Of a stretch of 6,383 nucleotides of DNA, positions 1-6,383 are shown in pieces. The stretch covers positions 1-6,383 of the forward strand of contig JAFQVE010000513.1 of assembly GCA_017408185.1 (NCBI GenBank), in the 5' to 3' direction. Source of the DNA: Oscillospiraceae bacterium. Lineage in GTDB: Bacteria; Bacillota_A; Clostridia; Oscillospirales; JAAYXM01. Every line of letters starts with the position of its first letter. Within the stretch, counting starts at the first letter, position 1. The notes below the pieces were generated by a model, which did not search any database, had not been told where the DNA came from, and saw only the letters and a list, made by a program, of their open reading frames with translations. The translations under genes and the position numbers were made by a program.

Positions 1-3000
1 TGTCTCTGTAAAGCTCGGGGAGATTATCACTCAAAAGCATATTAACCTTCAGTTTCTGGGTGTCACCGACTTCCATTGCGGACATTTCGGGCAAAATTGA
101 AAGATAAGTGAGAAGCGGCTCCTTATCTATTTTTATTTCTGCCTCTGCGAATTTCGCTTCCTCATACTCATCAACAGGTACCGTCGGAGTTACAACAGAC
201 CGAAGCGTGACCATCCCTTCTGAAAGTCCTGTTATTTTGCATGAGTTCTCATCGATTTTTTCTATGCTTATTCTTGATTGCTCTTCCGGATTTTCTACGA
301 TAAATTCGGTTGTGTAATCCCGCCCGTATTCTCTGCCGTACAAATCAGCAAGGGTTATTGACACAACAGTATCGCGTCCTGCGCAAAACGAGAGCTTTTC
401 TGCCGCAATATCAACCTTTTCAAGTCTCGCCGCATCCTGAATGGTTATGGGCAGCGTTTTTTCAAACTCCTCACCGTAGACCTTGCCCGAAACCTTAACA
501 TATGTAACGCCGGGAGTTTTTGCATCAAGCATAAACCCGACCGCACCGTTACTGTTTGAAACGTATTGTGATATATCACCCTCAGGAACCTCTGCCAAAG
601 CATCGGTTGCGGTTACCGTGAGATAATTCTCGTCATCGTGAGCGGACGAAACGCCCATTGCTCCGTCACCGTTATATCCGAAGTGATAGTATGACCCGTC
701 ACTCAGCTTCACTCTTGCCTTACAGAAGGTTTTCTCTGCCGCAGGAATGATAGCGGGAAGCTCAAGCTCCACATCCGAATATGACGGCAATTCACTTTCC
801 CGAACAGAGGTTAACTTAAGTGTTTCAAGCGTGATATAAACATACGTCAACGCAACATCGGGATCCCCTTTTCCCGTTGCTCTGAAGCTTATTTCATGAC
901 TTCCCTGTGTCAGATAAATGCTATTGAGCTTTTCAAGAGACGGTGTACCGTGAGCTGTCGGCGGCTTATCTGCATATCCCGAATATTCCCCTATATATGT
1001 TTTTCCGTCGGCATACAGAGCCAGAACCGCCGTGCTCTTGGATTCGGCACCGGCAAACTCCACGTTGTACCATCCGCTTTTCGGAACATCAATTTTTATC
1101 GTCGCCATAGTTTCCTTGGCTGTATTCTGAGGCCAGAAACCGGCGGTGAGCGTACTGCTGCAGGACAAGAACTGACGAAGCTTTCCATCCGCGCCCGTTA
1201 GTGTCTGAATGCTTCCAACACTTTTTTCTGAGACTATATCATATCCCGGATGCTCAACCTTTGTCCACTGCGCCGTGGACTGCTCGCCGTATGTCTGCGT
1301 GAAATCCACGGTTACCTCAACATCGCGGATAGGTGTAAGCGTTATCGGGAGCGGATCATCAGCAAACTGAACACCCAGGATATCACCGGTAAATCTGATG
1401 CTGCTGTCCCCCTCTTCTTTTCCCTGAAGCTTATACTTAAACACACTTGTATCAGCCGGGTTTTCAAGTGACTCTGCAACTATATTCGCAGCATTTGCAG
1501 AAACGGTAATGGAACCGTTTGTTTTAAGAGGAGATGAAAGTCCGGTTTCGCCATCACCATCGGGGCCAAAGCTATAATACGAGCCGTCGCTCATTTTTAC
1601 CTTAGCCTCAAAGAATACATCCTCTTCAATCGGAATTGAAGAAAGCGTTGTTTCTACCTTTTCAAACACAGGTGCCGAAGCAACACCGTTTAAGCGCACA
1701 AGCCTGAATACTTCGGGAGCGATGTACACGTTCTTCGGCTTGGGGTCACTCGTGCCTGTTGCTCGGAGGCTTATTTTGTGGTCACCCTTTGTGAGGTAAA
1801 CGGTGTTAAGCCGCTTAATCTCTCCCTGCTTCGCCGCTGTTGGCGGTGCATCGGCGACATACGAATCATAATTTCCGAGATAATCCTTTCCGTCTGCATA
1901 GATGGCGCATATAACGCCATCTGAATGCATCGCACCGCTGTAGCTTGCTGCATAATATCCGTCCTTCGGTACATTCAGCGTAAAGGTAAGCATATTTGTT
2001 TTATCCTCAGTATCCGGCCAGTAGGTTGTGCCGGCAACAGTGTAAAACGGGCGGACTTTTCCGTCCTTTCCGGTGAGTCCCTGCATCGTTTTATTCGTCG
2101 TTTCATCTGCTACGATGCTGTAATTTCCCGGATATGCCTTGAGATTATATCTGTCATCATAGCCTGTTTGCTTTGTCCATTCGATTGCGGTAAAATCGGC
2201 CGTTACTTCGATTTCGCGTTCGGGCGAAACCGTGATTTTGATTTCTTCGTCAATCGTTTCACCGTTTATTGTGCCTGAAATGCGAACTCCAGACTCTCCG
2301 GCAAGTTTTCCGTCAAGAGTGAATTTAATTACATCGGCTTCCCCGCCGGTGCCAAGCTCCACGCTGTCCGTTACAACGGTGAGCTTATCATCAGTCGCCG
2401 TTACCGAGAGAGCTGCGTTTGTAACAAGCGGGTCTGAAAGCCCGACCTTTCCGTTTCCGAGAGAGCCAAAGCTGTAGTACGAGCCATCGCTCATAATCGC
2501 GCGAACTTCAAAAACGGCGCTTTCTCCTGCGGCAAGCACCGGAGCCTCTGTTTTAAATTCATCAAAAGAAGGTGCTTCTTCTCCCGCATAAGAAAACTTT
2601 ATATATTCCGGCGCAATGTATAAATTATTCGGCGAAGGATCGCTCGTACCGGTTGCGCGGATGCTTATTTCGTGTTCTCCGGCAGAAAAATATACTGCAT
2701 TGAGCTGTTTCTCTTCACCGGCCTTTGCCGCCGTGGGCGCTACACCGGAGACATACGAATCATAGCTTCCGAGGAAGTCCTTTCCGTCTGCGTATATGGC
2801 GTAGGTTGTACCGTCCGAATGCACGGCACCGCTGTATTTCACGGTATACCAGCCTGCCTGCGCAGCATTAATCTTGAACGACACCATATTCTGACGCCTG
2901 TCGATTGAGGGCCAGTAACCGTAGGTTTTACCATCGATACTGAAGAAGGGACGTATTTTCCCATCGCTTCCCGTAAGCCCCATAGTGCCGCAGTTGGTGG

Positions 3001-3193
3001 TCCTGTTATTTACTATCGTGTATGTTGACGGGTGAGATACAACATCGTATCTCCCTGCAGTGCTCTGCTCCTTCCACGTTATCTCTTTAAAATCAACCGT
3101 TATATCCGCAACTGTAGCAAGGGTTGTCGGAACGATTGACAATATTAAAGACATAGCAAGCAGAAGTGCAACTACTCTCTTTGTTTTCTTCAT
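1..3193 (-). CDS. Large secreted modular protein with three tandem CBM-like plus Ig-like modules (3' end outside window)
   Basis: An unbroken frame runs from ATG at 3193 to the left window edge, giving 1064 residues with no stop, so the protein is longer. The start is supported by AGGAGA at 3201-3206, 7 bases upstream, and by a signal peptide: MKKTKR, a hydrophobic stretch to about residue 21, and likely cleavage after A26 or A29. Residues 31-327, 328-623 and 624-919 are three homologous modules. Each begins with a V-T-x-D-F strand and a jelly-roll half of about 170 residues (LTGxDGK; YxxxxSGA or similar; A-x-YADGK; G-x-H-x-I-S-x-RATG), resembling CBM6/CBM35-type carbohydrate-binding domains. 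Each ends in an Ig-like half containing SDGSYY-x-FG. Residues 924-1020 are another Ig-like (Big-type) domain and a further one starts near 1027. No catalytic domain is seen in this part. Extracellular glycan binding is inferred from fold pattern only; an enzyme domain could lie beyond the edge. Confidence 0.9.
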   Translation of the reverse strand, partial: MKKTKRVVALLLAMSLILSIVPTTLATVADITVDFKEITWKEQSTAGRYDVVSHPSTYTIVNNRTTNCGTMGLTGSDGKIRPFFSIDGKTYGYWPSIDRRQNMVSFKINAAQAGWYTVKYSGAVHSDGTTYAIYADGKDFLGSYDSYVSGVAPTAAKAGEEKQLNAVYFSAGEHEISIRATGTSDPSPNNLYIAPEYIKFSYAGEEAPSFDEFKTEAPVLAAGESAVFEVRAIMSDGSYYSFGSLGNGKVGLSDPLVTNAALSVTATDDKLTVVTDSVELGTGGEADVIKFTLDGKLAGESGVRISGTINGETIDEEIKITVSPEREIEVTADFTAIEWTKQTGYDDRYNLKAYPGNYSIVADETTNKTMQGLTGKDGKVRPFYTVAGTTYWPDTEDKTNMLTFTLNVPKDGYYAASYSGAMHSDGVICAIYADGKDYLGNYDSYVADAPPTAAKQGEIKRLNTVYLTKGDHKISLRATGTSDPKPKNVYIAPEVFRLVRLNGVASAPVFEKVETTLSSIPIEEDVFFEAKVKMSDGSYYSFGPDGDGETGLSSPLKTNGSITVSANAANIVAESLENPADTSVFKYKLQGKEEGDSSIRFTGDILGVQFADDPLPITLTPIRDVEVTVDFTQTYGEQSTAQWTKVEHPGYDIVSEKSVGSIQTLTGADGKLRQFLSCSSTLTAGFWPQNTAKETMATIKIDVPKSGWYNVEFAGAESKSTAVLALYADGKTYIGEYSGYADKPPTAHGTPSLEKLNSIYLTQGSHEISFRATGKGDPDVALTYVYITLETLKLTSVRESELPSYSDVELELPAIIPAAEKTFCKARVKLSDGSYYHFGYNGDGAMGVSSAHDDENYLTVTATDALAEVPEGDISQYVSNSNGAVGFMLDAKTPGVTYVKVSGKVYGEEFEKTLPITIQDAARLEKVDIAAEKLSFCAGRDTVVSITLADLYGREYGRDYTTEFIVENPEEQSRISIEKIDENSCKITGLSEGMVTLRSVVTPTVPVDEYEEAKFAEAEIKIDKEPLLTYLSILPEMSAMEVGDTQKLKVNMLLSDNLPELYRD
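437..1324 (-). repeat. Module 3 of three tandem coding repeats (most diverged)
   Basis: Residues 624-919. The same two-part plan is present: LTGADGK at 665-671, W708-Y709, YADGKTYIGEY at 727-737, GSHEISFRATG at 764-774, SDGSYYHFG at 831-839 and the loop GYNGDGAMG at 839-847. It differs from modules 1 and 2 by a QTYGEQ insertion-like start, loss of the HSDG motif after the SGA-like strand, and a shifted loop around 743-750. Its phase to module 2 is 297 residues (F334 to F631). Confidence 0.82.
1325..2212 (-). repeat. Module 2 of three tandem coding repeats
   Basis: Residues 328-623. It keeps the same order of motifs as module 1: LTGKDGK at 373-379, SYSGAMHSDG at 417-426, YADGKDYLG at 432-440, GDHKISLRATG at 470-480, SDGSYYSFG at 535-543 and the acidic loop GPDGDGETG at 543-551. 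Its corresponding positions lie about 894-897 bases from module 1, because of a single-residue indel between the copies. It is the most complete copy of the Ig-side loop. Confidence 0.85.
2213..3103 (-). repeat. Module 1 of three tandem coding repeats
   Basis: Residues 31-327 of the large modular protein. The jelly-roll half covers about 31-203 and has LTGSDGK at 73-79, W115-Y116, YADGKDFLG at 134-142 and GEHEISIRATG at 172-182. The Ig-like half covers about 208-327 and has SDGSYYSFG at 235-243. The glycine-rich loop after that motif (GSLGNGKVG) lacks the DGDG seen in module 2. At DNA level this copy is closest to module 2, sharing for example an identical 15-mer at 2750-2764 and 1856-1870. 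Confidence 0.85.
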
Positions 3194-3200
3194 ACTTTTT

Positions 3201-3206
3201 TCTCCT
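3201..3206 (-). promoter_or_regulatory. Shine-Dalgarno of the large modular gene
   Basis: AGGAGA on the minus strand, 7 bases upstream of the ATG at 3193. The spacing is ideal, and it fixes the start directly before the signal peptide. It lies 15 bases beyond the downstream hairpin of the intergenic region, so folding of that hairpin would leave the site free. Confidence 0.8.
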
Positions 3207-3221
3207 ATAATCCTTAGCGAA

Positions 3222-3242
3222 AAGTCCTTTTTGAAGGAACTT
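3222..3242 (-). other. Second intergenic stem-loop upstream of the large modular gene
   Basis: On the minus strand AAGTTCCTT pairs with AAGGACTT, eight base pairs with one bulged T, closing a CAAA loop. The stem runs into TTTTC, a short T run. It is AT-rich and weaker than the preceding hairpin. It could be a second, weak terminator, an attenuator or a leader structure. Function is not established. Confidence 0.35.
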
Positions 3243-3248
3243 CATTTC

Positions 3249-3258
3249 CCGATATCGG
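3249..3258. other. Perfect 10-base palindrome in the intergenic region
   Basis: CCGATATCGG reads the same on both strands and lies between the two stem-loops in the 119-base gap. It could be a small operator half-site pair, but it is short, has no flanking symmetry, and no convincing promoter lies beside it. Chance is a real possibility. Confidence 0.25.
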
Positions 3259-3261
3259 ACA

Positions 3262-3300
3262 AGAAAAGGGTTTCCGTTTTACAAGCAGAAGCCCTTTCCT
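3262..3300 (-). terminator. Stem-loop after the binding-protein gene, probable intrinsic terminator or attenuator
   Basis: It begins 12 bases after the TAA of the binding-protein gene. On the minus strand AGGAAAGGG (3292-3300) pairs with CCCTTTTCT (3262-3270), all nine positions if one G-U pair is allowed. After a single C/A mismatch, TTCTG pairs with CGGAA (one G-U) around a 9-base loop. The GGG/CCC core is followed by TTTTCTTGT, a U-rich tract partly inside the outer stem, as in terminators with an A-tract/U-tract pair. The U tract is imperfect, so partial readthrough into the large modular gene is plausible. It could instead protect the upstream message from 3' decay. Confidence 0.5.
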
Positions 3301-3312
3301 GTTTTCATTCGC

Positions 3313-4860
3313 TTACTTTTTAACTCTGCTGTATGCAGTCTCGTAAATCTCAAGAAGCGTTTGGATGTTCATTCCTTCAATGGTTTCTTTGAACTCATCA
3401 AACTTAGACATCGGCTCAAGACCGAGAATAAGCTTTGTTATCATTTCTTTCTTGAAGGTGTTGATTTCCGTGTTGATATCTGCTGCAGTTTTATTCTCCT
3501 CGGGACTCAACGGAACAACGGGGTTTTGTCTGTCCATTGTGTGTTCGAGAACCATATCGCGCGTTTCCTGAATATCCTGAGACTCTGTTGCTTCAAACGC
3601 CTCAACATCTGCACGGAAGAAGGTTGTCGGCATTGAGAAGCCGTAAAGAGACTTAATCTGCTCATCAGTGCCCTCGGGCACTATATACTGCTTTTTGCCG
3701 TTTACAACCTCAAAGGTTTCGCCCTCCTTACCCCACGATACCAGCTCAACATTTTCATCTGCATAGAACCAGTCGAGATATTTTGCGGCATTCGCAATGC
3801 GGCGTTCATCGCCCGTGTTGCATATTATAACGCCGTTGTTGTCAAGGCTGCAGAGAGATACCTTCGAGGCACCCTTTTCGGTGTTTGCAACCGGCGGAAC
3901 CATTGCCGAAAGCTTGAATTCCGGATTGCTCTGTCTCGCAAGGGAATTGAAGAAATCTATACGCGTCTGATATTCCGGCATAATAAAGCTTCTGTCTGTT
4001 GCCACAAGCTCCTGCCATGAATTTGTGTTTATCGTAATAAAGTCCGGTGAAATAAGATCTGCCGCGAGCATCTTCTTATAGAAGGCTATAACCTCAAGCA
4101 TGGTATCCTCGGTAGGACCGAACCTGAACTTTTCTTCGTCATAGTCGTAATATACGCCAAACTGCCAATATTCGTCAAATGACGGTGCCATCGTCAAAAG
4201 CGTGGTGCCGAGCCCTGCGCGTATTCCGAAGGGATAGGACGAGGGATACAGCTCTTTGAGCTTAAGGCATACATCATAAAGCTCATCAAAGGTTTTCGGA
4301 GTTTCAAGGTTATGCTTGTCAAAGATATCCTTGCGATAAAGCCATGCGCGAACACCGTCGGTTGTCTGACGGCCGTATGCGGGAGAATAGTAAATATCTC
4401 CGTCATATGCCTTGCGCGGAGTTATGTATTTATCATAATCCTCATCAGAAAGTGACTTTATCCACTTCTGCAAATTCGGCATATATTCTGCAAGGCTGTC
4501 GAAGGATACCGCAGCACCCTGAATAGCCCAGTGATTTCCCGCATGACCTACATCAAAATGAACGAGATCCGGAAGTCCTTCGGGATTTGCAAACATAAGA
4601 GAATGCTTTGTTGAAGCATCGGAAGCCGGAATTGCGGTAACCTCAACCGTTGCCCCTACACCCTCGCGGATATACTCCATAACCTTCCAGTTATCATTGT
4701 ACGGCCAGCTGGCCTCAGAGATTACAGCTATGGAGATAACATCATCCTTAGTAAGCGGGTCTGCCGTTGCAGTGCCGCCACCTGCGTTTTCACTTCCGCA
4801 GGCTGCAAGCGACAGCAGCATAACAGCCGCAAGCAGCATTGATAAAATTCTTCTTTTCAT
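3313..4860 (-). CDS. Extracellular solute-binding lipoprotein of an ABC sugar importer (LplA/YtcQ-like)
   Basis: This is the substrate-capture component of a binding-protein-dependent ABC importer, tethered to the outer face of the cytoplasmic membrane. With the start at 4860 it has 515 residues: a basic n-region (MKRR), a hydrophobic core, and the lipobox L18-A19-A20 with lipid-modified C21, then a Gly/Ala/Thr linker. The mature part has the two-lobed type I binding-protein pattern. Family hallmarks are W-L-Y-R-K-D near 173-178 followed by TPKTFDELYD, Y-L-D-W-F-Y near 361-366, W-G-K-E-G-E-T-F-E-V near 376-385, and an amphipathic C-terminus ending LLEIYETAYSR. Length and motifs fit the LplA/YtcQ group, whose members usually work with LplB- and YtcP-type permeases on oligosaccharides; no permease is in this window. 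An in-frame ATG at 4866 would add two residues but sits only 2 bases from the Shine-Dalgarno. The specific sugar cannot be told from the sequence. Confidence 0.93.
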   Translation of the reverse strand: MKRRILSMLLAAVMLLSLAACGSENAGGGTATADPLTKDDVISIAVISEASWPYNDNWKVMEYIREGVGATVEVTAIPASDASTKHSLMFANPEGLPDLVHFDVGHAGNHWAIQGAAVSFDSLAEYMPNLQKWIKSLSDEDYDKYITPRKAYDGDIYYSPAYGRQTTDGVRAWLYRKDIFDKHNLETPKTFDELYDVCLKLKELYPSSYPFGIRAGLGTTLLTMAPSFDEYWQFGVYYDYDEEKFRFGPTEDTMLEVIAFYKKMLAADLISPDFITINTNSWQELVATDRSFIMPEYQTRIDFFNSLARQSNPEFKLSAMVPPVANTEKGASKVSLCSLDNNGVIICNTGDERRIANAAKYLDWFYADENVELVSWGKEGETFEVVNGKKQYIVPEGTDEQIKSLYGFSMPTTFFRADVEAFEATESQDIQETRDMVLEHTMDRQNPVVPLSPEENKTAADINTEINTFKKEMITKLILGLEPMSKFDEFKETIEGMNIQTLLEIYETAYSRVKK

Positions 4861-4868
4861 TCTCATTT

Positions 4869-4873
4869 CCTCC
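4869..4873 (-). promoter_or_regulatory. Shine-Dalgarno that decides the start of the binding-protein gene
   Basis: GGAGG on the minus strand. It lies 2 bases from the ATG at 4866 and 8 bases from the in-frame ATG at 4860. The usual optimum is about 5-9 bases, so the second ATG (giving MKRRIL at the N-terminus) is the better start. The site lies in the short gap after the stop of the upstream surface-protein gene, which supports translation of both from one message. Confidence 0.75.
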
Positions 4874-4898
4874 AGATAAGATACGTGGTGTTTCCGGA

Positions 4899-6383
4899 TT
4901 AATTAAGCTCTGCGTATTTTACGCAGATATCATCACCGAAGCGATAGATTATATATCCGCGTACAACGGTCTGTAAGCTTGCATCACCCGTGCTCTTCTT
5001 TGCAGTGAACTGACCGTGGCCCTCTTTAAGGTCTTTTACGGTTGCCTTATAGTAGCAGGCGTTAACCGATTGCTTTTCTTCCGTTCCGAAAACAATTCCT
5101 GCCTCTAAAATTTCACCTACGCCCTCGGTGTATTCAAGCATATATGCATCGCTTCCAAGCGCATCGATAACCACAAGCGGGCTCTGCTCACCCATCTGCG
5201 TTGTTGAATACGTTATCGCCGCAGGCTCAAATGCATAGAAGCTGAAATCCTCTCCGTAGCCTACCATTTTGCTGTCTCTGAGCCACTGCCACGAATTTCT
5301 CTCGCCAGTGACATTTACGTCTATAAGCTGACCGTATTTTGCATTCTCAACGGCAACTGCACCGTTTATTGTAATATCACCGACCACTATTCCGTCGTCT
5401 TCATACTGAGCCACTGCTCTGACAACGCCGTTTATTTCAGTATCGTCTGCGATGCTCCAGCCGATGAAGGTATAACCCGTCATGCCCGGCGTAGGTGCAT
5501 TTGCTTTATAATCGGCAAAGGTTACATCATCGCCGTCATCTTCCACAAAGCCGAGGAAATCGTGGTTTCCGTCAAAGAATTCTACGCCTGTCTTTGAGGT
5601 ATCGTCAATTTTATCAAAGTTTGCATATACAACCTTGTTGGTATAGGCATTGAAGCTATATTCCGCGTCATAGTGTACCACGCGGCCGGCGCTGTCGGAC
5701 CAGAAGGCAAACTTATATCCGTCATCCGGAACTGCTTTAAGAGCTATGAGCTTTCCAACCTCGGGATTTGCGGGAATTCCCGCTGCTATCTGATCAGAGG
5801 TTATCGTTCCACCCTCGCCCAAAACATCGGCATAAACACTTACGCTTTCAACATCTCTGTATGCTGCGGCATCCGAGGCGTTGTTGAATTCAAGCTTAAA
5901 GGGGATGAACTGAAGCTCTCCCGACGCATTTAATACCTCCAACTGCGAAAAACTGATTGTAATATAGCCATCACTATCGGGAGTAACCTTTACGGGAACA
6001 AGCGATGTTTTATTAACACTTGCATTTACCGAAGTCATAGTCGAATCATAGTCATTTATTTCTCCAACGTATTTATCCTCAATATAGACGCGGACTCTTC
6101 CGCAAGAAGCATGCTTACCTGTCGTTACATCAAGCTGCCATATACCTTCGGGAATTTTTGCCTTCATATAAAGGTATCCGTTAGCGCTGCTCCTTGTTTT
6201 GACATTAAAACGCGTTGCGCCGTCAAGCTTTGTAGACCCGTCATAAACATCTCTGTCCTCAAAGCCTTCGACAAGAGCTTCTGTCGAGTTGTGAATTATG
6301 ATGTCATTTCCACCACTATACTGCATATAACCGCTAATCTTTGAAAAATACTTATTTTCTCCCGCTGCCGTCTGGTCAGCACA
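4899..6383 (-). CDS. C-terminal part of a secreted multidomain surface protein with InlB-type repeats (5' end outside window)
   Basis: The frame is open to the right window edge: 19 codons precede the Met at 6326, so that Met is probably internal and the true start is unseen; 494 residues and a TAA stop are visible. Numbering from the Met at 6326: residues about 20-150 form a beta-rich, jelly-roll-like region (G61-W63, then a V-x-V-Y-I strand near 78-82) that may bind carbohydrate. Residues 160-238 look like a divergent InlB B-repeat (P200-x-x-GYKFAFW, ending YANF). Residues 247-309 look like a Listeria-Bacteroides/InlB repeat (GYTFIGW, ending VAQY). Residues 314-375 are Ig-like (WQWLRD). Residues 384-475 form a compact C-terminal domain (EAGIVFG, GHGQFTA, GYIIYRFGDD). 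No LPXTG motif, SLH domain, dockerin or C-terminal membrane helix is present, so anchoring is unexplained. An extracellular location and adhesion or glycan binding are inferred. No catalytic domain is visible, but one could lie upstream. It is probably co-transcribed with the downstream binding-protein gene. Confidence 0.85.
   Translation of the reverse strand, partial: CADQTAAGENKYFSKISGYMQYSGGNDIIIHNSTEALVEGFEDRDVYDGSTKLDGATRFNVKTRSSANGYLYMKAKIPEGIWQLDVTTGKHASCGRVRVYIEDKYVGEINDYDSTMTSVNASVNKTSLVPVKVTPDSDGYITISFSQLEVLNASGELQFIPFKLEFNNASDAAAYRDVESVSVYADVLGEGGTITSDQIAAGIPANPEVGKLIALKAVPDDGYKFAFWSDSAGRVVHYDAEYSFNAYTNKVVYANFDKIDDTSKTGVEFFDGNHDFLGFVEDDGDDVTFADYKANAPTPGMTGYTFIGWSIADDTEINGVVRAVAQYEDDGIVVGDITINGAVAVENAKYGQLIDVNVTGERNSWQWLRDSKMVGYGEDFSFYAFEPAAITYSTTQMGEQSPLVVIDALGSDAYMLEYTEGVGEILEAGIVFGTEEKQSVNACYYKATVKDLKEGHGQFTAKKSTGDASLQTVVRGYIIYRFGDDICVKYAELN

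Noticed and set aside
896..1201. Plus-strand open frames opposite the large modular gene (for example 896-1201, 1925-2278, 2232-2477)
   Set aside because: They lie antisense to a continuous minus-strand frame with clear domains, have low-complexity or Cys/Arg-rich translations, and lack ribosome sites or family motifs.
1771..1974. Minus-strand 67-codon open frame inside module 2
   Set aside because: It is an out-of-frame shadow; the module reads through this stretch in the main frame with conserved motifs.
437..3103. CRISPR array or non-coding tandem repeat as explanation for the periodic DNA similarity
   Set aside because: The period is about 890 bases, stays in frame, and the similarity follows protein motifs across a single open frame.
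3194..3230. Possible promoter for the large modular gene (TTCAAA, 17 bases, GATTAT on the minus strand)
   Set aside because: Each hexamer matches consensus at only four of six positions, and the transcription start would fall on the Shine-Dalgarno itself.
6327..6383. First visible residue of the right-hand protein is Cys (CADQTAAG), which could be a lipobox cysteine
   Set aside because: The residues before it are outside the window, so no lipobox can be seen; an internal cysteine is equally possible.

Overview
The window holds three genes, all on the minus strand and all encoding exported proteins. The order of transcription runs right to left: the 3' part of a secreted multidomain surface protein (6383 to 4899, its start lies outside the window), a lipoprotein solute-binding protein of an ABC sugar importer (4860 to 3313), and the first 1064 residues of a very large secreted modular protein (3193 to 1, its end lies outside the window). 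Every other open frame on either strand is a shadow of these three. No RNA gene, insertion sequence, CRISPR array or phage gene is visible.

The organism looks like a Gram-positive anaerobe of the Clostridia, probably an uncultured gut or rumen member of the Oscillospiraceae or Christensenellales type. This is inferred from the lipoprotein signal with an LAAC lipobox, strong GGAGG-type ribosome sites, the LplA/YtcQ-type binding protein, InlB-type and Ig-like surface modules, and moderate GC with frequent ATA and GGA codons. The genus cannot be named from the sequence.

Layout: the first surface protein ends 38 bases before the preferred start of the binding-protein gene, with no terminator between them, so these two probably share a transcript. 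A 119-base gap with two stem-loops and a perfect palindrome separates the binding-protein gene from the large modular gene. The first stem-loop looks like an intrinsic terminator or attenuator that would reduce, but may not abolish, transcription into the last gene.

The large protein is the most notable item. After its signal peptide it carries three tandem copies of a module of about 297 residues, each a jelly-roll, carbohydrate-binding-like half followed by an Ig-like half, then at least one more Ig-like domain. Taken together, the proteins suggest surface capture of a polysaccharide or glycan by modular secreted proteins, and uptake of oligosaccharides through a binding-protein-dependent importer whose permease genes are not in view. 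No catalytic domain is recognisable in the visible parts, so the substrate is unknown.
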